A DNA stretch of 16,989 bases from contig SBBH01000233.1 of NCBI GenBank assembly GCA_005239795.1, positions 1 to 16,989 of the forward strand. Direction: 5' to 3'. The notes below the pieces were generated by a model. The model saw nothing but the letters and a program-made list of their open reading frames with translations, was not told the DNA's origin and did not search any database. The stretch comes from Planctomycetales bacterium. GTDB taxonomy: Bacteria > Planctomycetota > SBBH01. This document shows, piece after piece, positions 1-8,686 of the stretch (positions are counted from its first letter, which is position 1; every line of letters begins with the position of its first letter). The position numbers and the translations under genes were made by a program.

Positions 1-3000
1 CCCCCGGCCTCCCCCGCGCCGTGAGCCTCACGCCGCCTGGGACCCCCTTCCACGATCTCGAAAAGCGCGGCATTTCCCCGTCGGCGCCGCGGACATTTCT
101 CGCCCCAGCCCCGTCGAATCTCTTCACCATCTCGCCCCAAGAGACGGCCGCCATCGACGCCGCCTCCGGCGCCACGCGCTGGCGGCAGCCCCACGAAGAG
201 GCGGAAGGGATTCTTCCCTGGGATCCCCCTCCGGCCATCTGCACCGAGGGGATCCTCTGCCGGCTGGCGGGCGAATCCCTCGTGGCCCTGAACGCCCGCT
301 CAGGCGAGTTTTTGTGGCGCCTGCCACCGGATAAAACCCTTTTTTCAGCCGCATCCGCCCCAGCCGCCTCGAATGGACGCCTCTTCATAACGGGATACAT
401 CCAACGTGAAGCGGCCGAAACACTCAGCGTAGCGGCCTGCGTTGACGCATGCACGGGGCGGGTGATCTGGCGGACCGATCTTTCCAGCTTCTTTAGGCCT
501 CATCTATTCCGGCTGGGAGTACATCCCCCTGCCCCGATCCTCTCTGCCGGGACCCTCCTTTGTGCCGACGGGCTCGGAACGCTCGCAGCAATGGACGCCT
601 CCACGGGAGCCCTTCTCTGGACAGCCGCTTACGATCTCCTGGACGAGCCCGCCCTAGAGCAGGCCCGAACCGCAGGAACCCGGTGGAAGACGCCGTTCTT
701 GGCCGCCTCGGGAGAGACTTGCCTTTTCGCCTCAAGCGAGACCGACTCGCTCTGGTGCCTTTCAAAAACCGACGGCGCCCTGTTGTGGCGCTTCCCACGC
801 CGGGAAAATGAATGGATCCTGGGACTTGCAGACGGCGCCGTGTGGCTCGCCGGCCGAAAAACCGTGACGCGCCTCTCGGCGCTCGACGGGACCCTCCTCG
901 AGACGATCCCCCTGCCGGGTGATGAAAAAATCATCGGCCCGGGAATCCTCTCCTCCCCTTTTTCCGATGACACAGGGTCCTGCCAGGCGCTTGTTCCGAC
1001 GACACTCGGAATACGGGCCCTCACAACCGGCCGGACCAGCGAAAGGGCCGTTCCCCTCTGGCACTGGCCGGGTCCTCCTCCCGGCTTCGCCCAGATCTCT
1101 CTGCTCCCCCCGGCCGCCCCCCAGGATCCCCGGGGGCTCGTTCTCGGCCAGTGGGATTCCTGCCTTTTTCTTTTTGGCGCCCCTCCTCCTCTGCCTTCCG
1201 ATCCCTGGCTGGCGTGCGTCAAAGGAAAACCTCGGGAAGCCCTCCCCCTCATCGAGCAGGCGATCGAAAATCCTGCGACCGATCTCCAGAGGCGCGAGCT
1301 TCTCTCACTCGGCCTTTGGACGGCCCGGACGCTCGCCGGAGGGGCTGGCACGGCGAAAGACCGCCTCCCCTTCTTGGAAAAGGCGCTTTCCTTCACCCAG
1401 ACGCCCGAGGAAACAGCCCCTCTTCTAGCGGACCTGGCGCTTGCGGCCCGCGCGGGGGGATCTCCGGACCGCGCCCTGACCGCCTGGCGCGCTCTTCTCG
1501 AACCCTCCTTAAGGAACATCCCGATCCGCCTGGGGGAGGCGGCAATCCCCGCGGGCGTTCTAGCCCAAACCGCCCTGCGGTCACTTGGGGCGCCGGAGCC
1601 GCTCACGGACCTCGCCGAAGCGACGCGCCGGGCCCAGGGGGCTGGGAATCCGCATGCCGCCCGCGACGCCTGGGAAATTCTGGCCCGCTCATCCGACGGA
1701 TCCTGCCGCGCGGAAGCATTTTTGAACCTCGCAGAGATGGCGGCTCTCCTGGGAAATTTCCATGCTGCCGGCCACTTCTGGCGGGCGTGGCTGACGGAAC
1801 CTTCCCGCCCCCAGACCGGATTCCCTTCTCCCAACGAGATTCTCCGGCGACTGAAGACCCCTCCTTTCCGGGCGTTCGCGACGCTCCCCCCTCCCGTCGA
1901 TCCGCGCGAGATCCTGTGGCACCTGAGAACGGCCGACGCGCCCGTCACGATCACGCGCCTTTGGGCCCTGGAGAACGCTCTCTACACATACGGCGGCGAG
2001 GGATTCTGCCGGCGCGATCTGGCAACGGGCCGCCTTCTTTGGAGCGCGGATATCGGCGCACCGAGCGCCGTTCATTCTTCCGCTTCAGGGGAGCAGCCCG
2101 CGGCGCTCCCCGCTCTCTTCGTCTCCCGGGGGCTTGACCTTTTAAAAATTGATCCGGCGACAGGCCGCCCCCTCTGGAAGCTTGCGCTCTCCCCGACCGA
2201 GGGGGAATCGGAAGGGGCTCCCACCCCCGCCTATCCCGAAGATGGACGCGCGGTGCGCCTCCCGGATGAACAGACCTCCGAAACGGGGCGGATCGACCGA
2301 CTTCTCGTGCATGGCCCGCACCTCATCGCCATGATCGATGGGCGCCGCTTGGCGGGGATCGAACCCAAACAAGGACAATTCCTCTGGGAGCGGACATGGG
2401 AGGCCCCCCTCCTGACGCTCGAGCCCGCCATTTCCCTGGAACCCGGCAAAGAAAACAAAAACCCCCTCTTCGTCATCTCCGGGAACACCCTGCACCGGCT
2501 TGATCCGGCCACCGGACGGACGGAAACGTCTAACACTCTCCCTGTTCTGCCCCTGGCGGCCGGCTATCCGGCGGGGAATCCCGACCACCTGTGGATCCAA
2601 GGAGCCGGAGGGGTTTCGCTCCTTTCGCTTCCGAAGGGCGCACCATTTTGGACCCACGCCGCCTCAAACGCCCGGTGCCTGGCGATCCGGTTCGATCCCC
2701 ACGAAAAATATGCCGCTCTTCTTCTCGAGGAAGAGGGAGGAAAACGCACCGTCGCGGGAATCGACGCCGAAAATGATCGCGAACTCTGGCGCCAAAACCT
2801 CCCTTTTTCCTCAAGGGCAGACGTGGCGCCGATGGCCCTGGCCTTTGCCGGCGGGGAGCTCCTGGCCGCCGGACTCGAAGGGGGGCGGCTCATCATGATG
2901 CGCCTTGATCCGGCCACAGGGCGCGAGATCTGGCGCTTCCCCTATGGCATGGCGCGAAAACTCTTGGCTCCTCGGATCGTCGCAAGCGGCCCGCACGCCT

Positions 3001-4121
3001 TTTTCCACGACCCGGCTCTGCCCCTGGTCCTCTGGTTGGATGCCGCCACAGGGGAGGAACGGGGCGCCCTGCAGGGGTTCGGACCCGGCGTGAAGGAATT
3101 CCAACTGGCGGGAGGAAAAGCGGTCATCGCCGCAGAACGGGGCCTGACGGTCTACGGGAACCGCCCCGAGAACGAACAGATCCCGCCGGATCTGGCGCCC
3201 CTCATTGCCCGCGCGGCATCGGAAGGGTCGGCCTTCCTCTCCGCCCCGCCCGAGGCGCTTGCCGACGCGGCGGAAGCCATGCAACATTGGGACGAGGCCA
3301 CGGCCTTTCATGCCCGGGCGCTCGCGGCGGCCCCGCCGGACGGGCGACCGGCGCGGCGCCTCCGGATGTTCTCCGCGCGAGACCTCAGTGCGTTCAAGAC
3401 GCCCCTCGAGCTCAAGGTCGCGCGCTTCCGGCATCCCCCTGAAATCGACGGGCGCCTGGACGACGGGTGGGCCGAATCTTTCCGGACAGATCTCTCCAGC
3501 ATCGAGACCATCGAGGATATTCCCCCCATTCCGGAGGACCCGAACGCCAGCTTCCGATGGGAAGGGCCGCAAGACCTTTCCGCCCGGCTCTACTTAGGAT
3601 GGGATGACGCCTTCCTCTACATCGCGCTCGATGTCTCGGATCAGAAAGGGGTCCTTTTCGACCAGGAAAAGGGGTTCTCAAAAGGGGACTGTCTGCTCAT
3701 CCATATCGACCCTGAAGGAGATGCGGGATTCGCCCCGTCGGGCGAGGACAGGATGGTCGGGTTCGCGCTCCAAAACCCGGCTCTCGCCCCCAACCGCCGC
3801 GAGGACCGCCCTCCCGGCCGTTATGTCGTTTCTCCAAAAATGGAAGGTCAGGGGGCCGTCTACGAAGCGGCCATCCCCTGGGAATACCTTCGGGGACGCC
3901 CCCGCCCCGGCCCCAACTTAGGAATCGCGCCGCGCCTGGCGCTGCAAGTGGCCGACGACGATGGCGCGGGCGTCACGAAAATCCTGACGCTCACCCCCGG
4001 CATGACGCTCACACGCTTCCGGTCGGGAGCTATCGCTTCCGCCGGCCCCGACACGGATCCTAAGGGAGTTCTCCGCGACTGCCCGGCTCCCGCCCTTTTT
4101 GCTAGACTCCTCTTGGAATGA
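1..4121 (+). CDS. Giant PQQ-propeller / helical-repeat / CBM9-like protein, probably 5'-partial
   Basis: The frame is open to the window edge. The first in-frame start, GTG at 21, has no ribosome binding site, so the true start and any signal peptide probably lie upstream; 1366 residues are readable from that GTG. Blades of a PQQ-type beta-propeller recur as D-x-x-(S/T)-G-x-x-x-W units near residues 43-54, 90-101, 142-150, 191-200 and 246-257. Residues about 394-630 are Ala/Leu-rich helices resembling TPRs. A second propeller (about 643-1090) repeats the unit, for example DPATGRPLW near 711 and DPATGREIW near 963. A short helical stretch follows. The C-terminus (about 1125-1366) resembles CBM9/DOMON-like sugar-binding domains, with PPEIDGRLDDGW and a DDAFLYIALDVSD strand. 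PQQ-like repeats often act as protein-binding scaffolds (BamB-like) rather than as enzymes, and no dehydrogenase residues were recognised. An exported or cell-surface scaffold or binding role is inferred. The stop overlaps the next gene's start. Confidence 0.8.
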   Translation, partial: PGLPRAVSLTPPGTPFHDLEKRGISPSAPRTFLAPAPSNLFTISPQETAAIDAASGATRWRQPHEEAEGILPWDPPPAICTEGILCRLAGESLVALNARSGEFLWRLPPDKTLFSAASAPAASNGRLFITGYIQREAAETLSVAACVDACTGRVIWRTDLSSFFRPHLFRLGVHPPAPILSAGTLLCADGLGTLAAMDASTGALLWTAAYDLLDEPALEQARTAGTRWKTPFLAASGETCLFASSETDSLWCLSKTDGALLWRFPRRENEWILGLADGAVWLAGRKTVTRLSALDGTLLETIPLPGDEKIIGPGILSSPFSDDTGSCQALVPTTLGIRALTTGRTSERAVPLWHWPGPPPGFAQISLLPPAAPQDPRGLVLGQWDSCLFLFGAPPPLPSDPWLACVKGKPREALPLIEQAIENPATDLQRRELLSLGLWTARTLAGGAGTAKDRLPFLEKALSFTQTPEETAPLLADLALAARAGGSPDRALTAWRALLEPSLRNIPIRLGEAAIPAGVLAQTALRSLGAPEPLTDLAEATRRAQGAGNPHAARDAWEILARSSDGSCRAEAFLNLAEMAALLGNFHAAGHFWRAWLTEPSRPQTGFPSPNEILRRLKTPPFRAFATLPPPVDPREILWHLRTADAPVTITRLWALENALYTYGGEGFCRRDLATGRLLWSADIGAPSAVHSSASGEQPAALPALFVSRGLDLLKIDPATGRPLWKLALSPTEGESEGAPTPAYPEDGRAVRLPDEQTSETGRIDRLLVHGPHLIAMIDGRRLAGIEPKQGQFLWERTWEAPLLTLEPAISLEPGKENKNPLFVISGNTLHRLDPATGRTETSNTLPVLPLAAGYPAGNPDHLWIQGAGGVSLLSLPKGAPFWTHAASNARCLAIRFDPHEKYAALLLEEEGGKRTVAGIDAENDRELWRQNLPFSSRADVAPMALAFAGGELLAAGLEGGRLIMMRLDPATGREIWRFPYGMARKLLAPRIVASGPHAFFHDPALPLVLWLDAATGEERGALQGFGPGVKEFQLAGGKAVIAAERGLTVYGNRPENEQIPPDLAPLIARAASEGSAFLSAPPEALADAAEAMQHWDEATAFHARALAAAPPDGRPARRLRMFSARDLSAFKTPLELKVARFRHPPEIDGRLDDGWAESFRTDLSSIETIEDIPPIPEDPNASFRWEGPQDLSARLYLGWDDAFLYIALDVSDQKGVLFDQEKGFSKGDCLLIHIDPEGDAGFAPSGEDRMVGFALQNPALAPNRREDRPPGRYVVSPKMEGQGAVYEAAIPWEYLRGRPRPGPNLGIAPRLALQVADDDGAGVTKILTLTPGMTLTRFRSGAIASAGPDTDPKGVLRDCPAPALFARLLLE
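4100..4108 (+). promoter_or_regulatory. Possible extended -10 element before the GGDEF gene
   Basis: TGCTAGACT matches an extended -10 (TG, one base, then TAGACT with four of six matches to TATAAT). It ends 9 nt before the ATG at 4118, and a T-run precedes it. No good -35 is seen. If used, the transcript would be nearly leaderless. It lies inside the end of the upstream coding region. Confidence 0.3.
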
Positions 4122-5365
4122 CCGACGATCTCGAAGCGCTCAAGGTCCGGATCTCCCATCTTCAGCGCATCCTCAACTCGACCGCGGACATGATCATCAC
4201 GTCCGACCCGGAGGGAAAGATCACCGATTTCAACGCGCGCGCCGAGCGGCTTCTGGGATTTCCTTTGAAGAAGGTCCGGGGACGCCACACGCAGACCCTT
4301 TTTTTTCAGAAATCCTCTTTCAGGCGCCTCTGCAAGCGCTTCGACAAGGCCGGAATCGTGCGCAGTTTCCAAACGCGGCTCCGGACCGCCGCCGGAGAGC
4401 CCCTCGATGTCAACCTGACGTTCTCCCGCCTGCGGGGGACGGACGGCGCCGTGCTGGGGACGGTCTGCGTCGCCAGAGACATTCGCGCGCAAAACGAGCT
4501 AGAGCGCGAGTTCCGCCGCAAAAGCAAGTTTCTTGCGGAGATCCTGGAGCATTCCGCCGCCATGATCATCACCGCCGACACACAGGGCCGGATCACGGAA
4601 TTCAACCCCGAGGCGTCGCGCGTCCTGGGATACGCCCGCGAGGAGGCGATCGGACAGCCCGCCGAATTCCTCTACCTGCGCCCCAAGGACCGCGAACGGC
4701 TCATCTCCCATGTGCGTAAGGAAGGGCAGGTGGTCGAGTACGACACGCGTCTCATCACGCGCGAGCGCAACGTGATCGACGTCTCCCTCACCATGTCTCT
4801 CCTCAAGGACGACGAGGGGGGCGTCCTGGGGACGGTCGCGATCGGCCGCAACGTGACGCAGGAGCGGCGCCTGGAGAAGAAGCTCGAGCGCCTCTCGATC
4901 ACCGATTCCCTGACCAAGCTCTACAACCGGCGCTTCTTCTACGGAGCCCTGCTCCGGGTGCGCCGGGGGCTCACAAAGCACCCGATCCCGGTCTCCCTCA
5001 TCCTCTTCGACATCGACCGCTTCAAGGAATTCAACGACCGCCATGGACACTTGGCCGGCGACAAGATCCTGAAGGCGATCGCCAAGACAATCCACCGCTC
5101 GGTCCGGCGGGGCGTCGACATCCCCTGCCGCTTCGGCGGCGACGAGTTCACGATCCTCCTGCCGCAGGCCGACGCCGCGACGGCCCTTGTCCTCGCGGAG
5201 CGGATCCGGCGCCGCTTCGCGCAGATGGGATTCGACGGCTGCGCGCTCAGCATGGGGGTTGCCCAATACGAAAAATGGGAGAGCATGAAACGCCTCATCC
5301 GAAGGGCCGACACCGCGATGTACGCCGCCAAGAACGCCGGCGGGAACCGCGTCGAGATCGCTTAA
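4118..5365 (+). CDS. PAS-PAS-GGDEF diguanylate cyclase
   Basis: This 415-residue protein has two PAS sensor domains (about 10-125 and 136-250) followed by a GGDEF domain (about 255-415). The catalytic motif is canonical (GGDEF, residues 340-344, preceded by CRF). An inhibitory I-site RxxD (RGVD, 331-334) sits at the standard spacing, so active, product-inhibited synthesis of cyclic di-GMP from two GTP is expected. No membrane segment or signal peptide is visible, so it is probably a cytoplasmic sensor; the ligand of the PAS domains is unknown. The ATG overlaps the stop of the upstream gene as ATGA, suggesting translational coupling. No clear ribosome binding site precedes it, although an extended -10-like TGCTAGACT ends 9 nt before the ATG. 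No EAL or HD-GYP phosphodiesterase is present in the window. Confidence 0.93.
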   Translation: MTDDLEALKVRISHLQRILNSTADMIITSDPEGKITDFNARAERLLGFPLKKVRGRHTQTLFFQKSSFRRLCKRFDKAGIVRSFQTRLRTAAGEPLDVNLTFSRLRGTDGAVLGTVCVARDIRAQNELEREFRRKSKFLAEILEHSAAMIITADTQGRITEFNPEASRVLGYAREEAIGQPAEFLYLRPKDRERLISHVRKEGQVVEYDTRLITRERNVIDVSLTMSLLKDDEGGVLGTVAIGRNVTQERRLEKKLERLSITDSLTKLYNRRFFYGALLRVRRGLTKHPIPVSLILFDIDRFKEFNDRHGHLAGDKILKAIAKTIHRSVRRGVDIPCRFGGDEFTILLPQADAATALVLAERIRRRFAQMGFDGCALSMGVAQYEKWESMKRLIRRADTAMYAAKNAGGNRVEIA

Positions 5366-5370
5366 AGGAA

Positions 5371-5401
5371 GTCACTAGTCGCTAGTGGCTGGTCGCTAGT
5401 G
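5371..5401. repeat. Heptamer tandem array upstream of polA
   Basis: Four 7-bp units follow one another: GTCACTA (5371), GTCGCTA (5378), GTGGCTG (5385) and GTCGCTA (5392), then a partial GTG. The consensus is GTCGCTA. The array starts 5 nt after the GGDEF stop and fills much of the 98-nt gap before polA. It resembles the short tandemly repeated heptamers known from heterocystous cyanobacteria only in period. Its function is unknown. Confidence 0.8.
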
Positions 5402-5463
5402 AAAAGACGAAAAGAGATTCCCGTGGTCCCAATGCCTTCGATGCCGTATCAATGCAGGTCTCA

Positions 5464-8040
5464 ATGAAAAAGCGGCTCTTCATCTTCGACGGGCACTCGC
5501 TTTGCTATCAGGCGTTCCACGCCATACAGATGCTGAATGCCCCCGACGGCGCGCCGGTAAATGCCGTCTACGGCTTCATCAACACGATCCTCAAAGTCGT
5601 CCGCACCGAGAAACCGGATTATCTGGCGGTCGTCTTCGACACCCCCGAGGCGACGTTCCGCCATACAGCCTTCGCCGACTACAAGGCCCAGCGCCCCGCC
5701 ATGCCGGATGACCTGCGCCCGCAAATCGATGCCTCCAAGGAATTGGCGAAGGCCGCCGGGATACCGGTCTACGAGAAAGGTGGGTTCGAGGCGGATGATC
5801 TCCTGGCGACGCTGGCCGCTCAAGGCCGCGCACAAGGGGTCGACACCTGTCTCGTCACCAATGATAAGGATGCCAAACAGCTCCTCTCCGAGGCCGTGCG
5901 GATCTACAACCCGCGCAAGGAGGGGTACTACACGACGGACGATCTCGAGAAAGAGACGGGCCTCGCTCCTTCCCAGATGGTCGATTTCTACTGCCTCACC
6001 GGGGACTCAAGCGACAATGTCCCCGGCGTCGGCGGGGTCGGCCCGAAGACGGCAGAGAAGCTCCTCGGCCAATACAAAACACTCGAGGGGATTTACGAAA
6101 AGATCGATGCGATCGACAAGCCGGCCCTCAGGGAAAAGCTCGCGCGCGCACGCGAGCGGGTCTTCGCAAACCGCGATCTCATCCGCCTCAAGGCGGACGC
6201 CCCCGTGACGCTGAGTCTGGCTGGCGACAAGATTCTCTCGAATCCCCCGGAGACGTTCCGGGCCCGCCTTGAAAAACTCGGGTTTCGCCGGCTTCTGGCT
6301 TCTCTGGGGGGCGCGGTGCAAGCCCCGACCCCCGCCTCCGCTCCCTCACAAGCTCCGAAAACTTCCGCGGACATTCCCGCCGAAAAATTCCTGGCCGTGG
6401 ATCTCCAGGGAGATCCCCCAGCCTGCGTCGGGATCTCGCCGGAACCGGGGACCTCGTCGGTCCTCCCGTCTCTTGATGCCGCGGCGCTCATCCAGAAGAA
6501 GCGGAGGCTCGCCGGCTGGGACCTGAAGCGCATCTCTAGGGCCATGCCGGACCTCCCGGACGACCTCTTCGACCAGGGGTTCGATCTCCAAATTGCAGGG
6601 TATCTCCTCGATCCCGATCACCCCCCCCGCTCTTTTGAACAACTCGCCGAGGTCGAACTGGGGGAAACGCTCGATTCCCCGCCTGCCGACGCGGACCAGC
6701 CGCTCCTGGCCGGCGCCGACGGGCCCGCCCGCGAGACGCTTGCCGCGCAGCGCGCTGAGGCGGCCGGGCGTCTGGTGCCCCTCTTGGCCGCGCGCCTCGC
6801 GGCGGAAGGGCTCATGGATCTCTTCCGCAAGGTCGAGATGCCACTTGTCGGGATTCTCGCCCGCATGGAATCGGCCGGTGTACGCCTGGACGCCGAGGCG
6901 CTGGCGGCCCTGTCGCACGACGCCGAAAAGGAGCTCGCGCGCCTCGAAGCCCAGGCGCACGCCGCCGCCGGAGTCCCTTTCAATGTCGCGTCGCCCCAAC
7001 AGCTTTCGGAAATCCTGTTCGGGAAACTGGCGCTGCCGCGCGTCAGGAAGACGAAGACGGGAAGCTCCACCGATAGCGACGTCCTCGAGGCGCTGGCCGA
7101 ACAGCATCCCCTGCCGGGGATCATCCTGGCCTGGCGTCAGCTCGCGAAGCTCAAGTCCACCTACATCGACGCCCTCCCCAAAAAAATAAATCCCCAGACG
7201 GGGCGCCTGCACACGACCTTCAATCAGGTCGGGGCCGCCACCGGACGGCTCTCCTCAAGCGATCCGAATCTGCAGAACATCCCGATCCGGTCCGACCTGG
7301 GGCGCAAGATCCGCGCGGCATTCCTGGCCACCTCGGACGATCACATCCTGATGTCGGCCGATTATTCGCAGATCGAATTCCGTGTGCTGGCCCATTTTTC
7401 GGGCGATCCGGGGCTCGTGAGCGCCTTTCAAAAAGGAAAAGACGTCCATATCCATGTCGCCGCGCTCCTTTACGGCTTGCCGCACGCCGAGGTGACCGAC
7501 GCCATGCGACAGGCGGCCAAGGGAGTCGCCTACAGCCTCATCTACGGGAAGACCCCCTTCACCCTGGCGCGCGACCTCAAGGTCCCCGTCGGCGAGGCGT
7601 CGCGCCTGATGGATGCATTCTTTAAGGAGTTTGCCGGCGTGACGAAGTTTCAGGAGAAGGTCCTCTCCCAAGCTCGTGCGGATCTGGCGGTCCGGACGAT
7701 CCTGGGGCGCCTGCGGCGCGTCCCCAACATCGCTTCCAAGATCCGCTACGTCCGGGAGGCGGCGGAGCGGACCGCCGTGAACGCCGTCATCCAGGGGAGC
7801 GCGGCCGACCTCATGAAGCGGGCGATGATCGATGCGGCCCATGCCCTTGCGCGCGAGGCACCGGGGGCGCGGATCCTCCTGCAAATCCACGATGAGCTTT
7901 TGATCGAAGCCCCCAAACCGGAGGCGGCCGCGGCCGAAACGGCGGTTTCCTGCGCGATGGAACGGGCGATCCCCCTGTCGGTGCCGCTTGTCGCCAATGT
8001 CGGCCAGGGGGCCAACTGGCTCGAAGCACACGGACAGTAA
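5464..8040 (+). CDS. polA: DNA polymerase I
   Basis: This 858-residue family A polymerase handles Okazaki-fragment maturation and repair synthesis. The 5' nuclease domain (1 to about 290) is intact: D9 in IFDGHS, the VFDTPEATFRHTAF block, EADD (109-112), DKDAKQL (134-140) and TGDSSDNVPGVGGVGPKTA (179-197). The 3'-5' exonuclease domain (about 308-450) is decayed. Its first motif reads AVDLQGD where DxE is needed, and the other acidic and tyrosine residues are missing, so proofreading should be absent. The polymerase domain is complete: motif A with D633 (SADYSQIEFR), motif B R682-x3-K686-x3-Y690-x3-Y694-G, and motif C HDE (809-811). Position 690 is Tyr where E. coli F762 and Taq F667 have Phe. 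The start at 5464 fits the family N-terminus MKKRLFIFDGH and has AGG 5 nt upstream; an in-frame ATG at 5452 would add only four residues. Confidence 0.98.
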   Translation: MKKRLFIFDGHSLCYQAFHAIQMLNAPDGAPVNAVYGFINTILKVVRTEKPDYLAVVFDTPEATFRHTAFADYKAQRPAMPDDLRPQIDASKELAKAAGIPVYEKGGFEADDLLATLAAQGRAQGVDTCLVTNDKDAKQLLSEAVRIYNPRKEGYYTTDDLEKETGLAPSQMVDFYCLTGDSSDNVPGVGGVGPKTAEKLLGQYKTLEGIYEKIDAIDKPALREKLARARERVFANRDLIRLKADAPVTLSLAGDKILSNPPETFRARLEKLGFRRLLASLGGAVQAPTPASAPSQAPKTSADIPAEKFLAVDLQGDPPACVGISPEPGTSSVLPSLDAAALIQKKRRLAGWDLKRISRAMPDLPDDLFDQGFDLQIAGYLLDPDHPPRSFEQLAEVELGETLDSPPADADQPLLAGADGPARETLAAQRAEAAGRLVPLLAARLAAEGLMDLFRKVEMPLVGILARMESAGVRLDAEALAALSHDAEKELARLEAQAHAAAGVPFNVASPQQLSEILFGKLALPRVRKTKTGSSTDSDVLEALAEQHPLPGIILAWRQLAKLKSTYIDALPKKINPQTGRLHTTFNQVGAATGRLSSSDPNLQNIPIRSDLGRKIRAAFLATSDDHILMSADYSQIEFRVLAHFSGDPGLVSAFQKGKDVHIHVAALLYGLPHAEVTDAMRQAAKGVAYSLIYGKTPFTLARDLKVPVGEASRLMDAFFKEFAGVTKFQEKVLSQARADLAVRTILGRLRRVPNIASKIRYVREAAERTAVNAVIQGSAADLMKRAMIDAAHALAREAPGARILLQIHDELLIEAPKPEAAAAETAVSCAMERAIPLSVPLVANVGQGANWLEAHGQ

Positions 8041-8053
8041 ATCCCAACCACTC

Positions 8054-8686
8054 ATGAAGAACACCCTTGTCATCGGGCTCGTCGGCGGGATCGCCAGCGG
8101 CAAGAGCGCGGTCGGCCGGCTCATGGCCAAGAAGGGGGCCGTGCTCATCGACTGCGACCGGATCGTGGGGAAGCTTCTAGACCGCGCCGCTGTGCGCACC
8201 GCTCTGGGCCGGCGCTTCGGCCCCGGCGTTCTCGACAAGCGTGGGCGGATCGACCGGCAGGCGCTCGCCGACCAGGTTTTTCATGACGCGGCCGCCCTGC
8301 GCCGCCTCGAGAGGATCCTTCACCCCCCGACCCTCACGGCCTTGAAGAAAAAACTCGCCGCCGCCAAGCAGAGGGGCGCCCCCGCCGCTCTGATCGACGC
8401 GCCGCTCCTTCTCGAAACGGGGCTTTCCCGACGTTGCGACCTCCTTGTCTTCGTGGAGGCCTCGCTCCAAGCGCGCCGGCGCCGCGCGGTGGAAACCCGG
8501 GGCTGGAAACCGGGGGAACTCGCACGACGCGAAAAATATCAATGGCCCCTGGCGAAAAAGCGCCGGATGTGTCATACTGTGATTCTAAATAGAGGTTCAA
8601 TCCCCGAATTGTCCCGACATGTGGAGAGAGTGTGGTCCGCGCACGTTGCGCGCCGTAAACCCCTAGGGAGGTCCCGTTATGTCTGA
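8054..8686 (+). CDS. coaE: Dephospho-CoA kinase
   Basis: This 210-residue P-loop kinase catalyses the last step of coenzyme A synthesis: ATP plus dephospho-CoA gives CoA plus ADP in the cytoplasm. The Walker A motif is GGIASGKS (11-18). LIDCDRI (31-37) matches the conserved acidic strand, HP at 90-91 and DAPLLLE (115-121) match the substrate-binding core, and REKYQWPLAKKR leads into the family's C-terminal VILNRGS segment. The usual Ala-Asp before that strand reads Cys-His-Thr here, a mild deviation. The ATG at 8054 was chosen because the P-loop strand begins immediately after it; it has no ribosome binding site and lies 13 nt after the polA stop, so translation may depend on polA. The 3' end overlaps rho by 8 nt. 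Length is typical of the family. Confidence 0.95.
   Translation: MKNTLVIGLVGGIASGKSAVGRLMAKKGAVLIDCDRIVGKLLDRAAVRTALGRRFGPGVLDKRGRIDRQALADQVFHDAAALRRLERILHPPTLTALKKKLAAAKQRGAPAALIDAPLLLETGLSRRCDLLVFVEASLQARRRRAVETRGWKPGELARREKYQWPLAKKRRMCHTVILNRGSIPELSRHVERVWSAHVARRKPLGRSRYV
8666..8671 (+). promoter_or_regulatory. Strong ribosome binding site for rho
   Basis: GGGAGG lies 7 nt before the rho ATG at 8679, inside the last codons of coaE. It is the clearest Shine-Dalgarno sequence in the window and fixes the rho start. polA and coaE have weak or no such site. Confidence 0.85.

Noticed and set aside
629..1954. 441-codon open frame on the - strand
   Set aside because: It is antisense to the first propeller and repeat region. 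Its translation is Arg/Ser/Gly-rich and low in complexity, as expected for a shadow frame.
5402..5463. Promoter for polA (TATCAA at 5447-5452)
   Set aside because: The -10 match is only four of six and no acceptable -35 lies 16-18 nt upstream.
8574..8610. tRNA-like T-arm (AGAGGTTCAATCCCC)
   Set aside because: There is no acceptor stem, anticodon arm or D-arm around it, and it lies inside the coaE frame where the protein motif is conserved.
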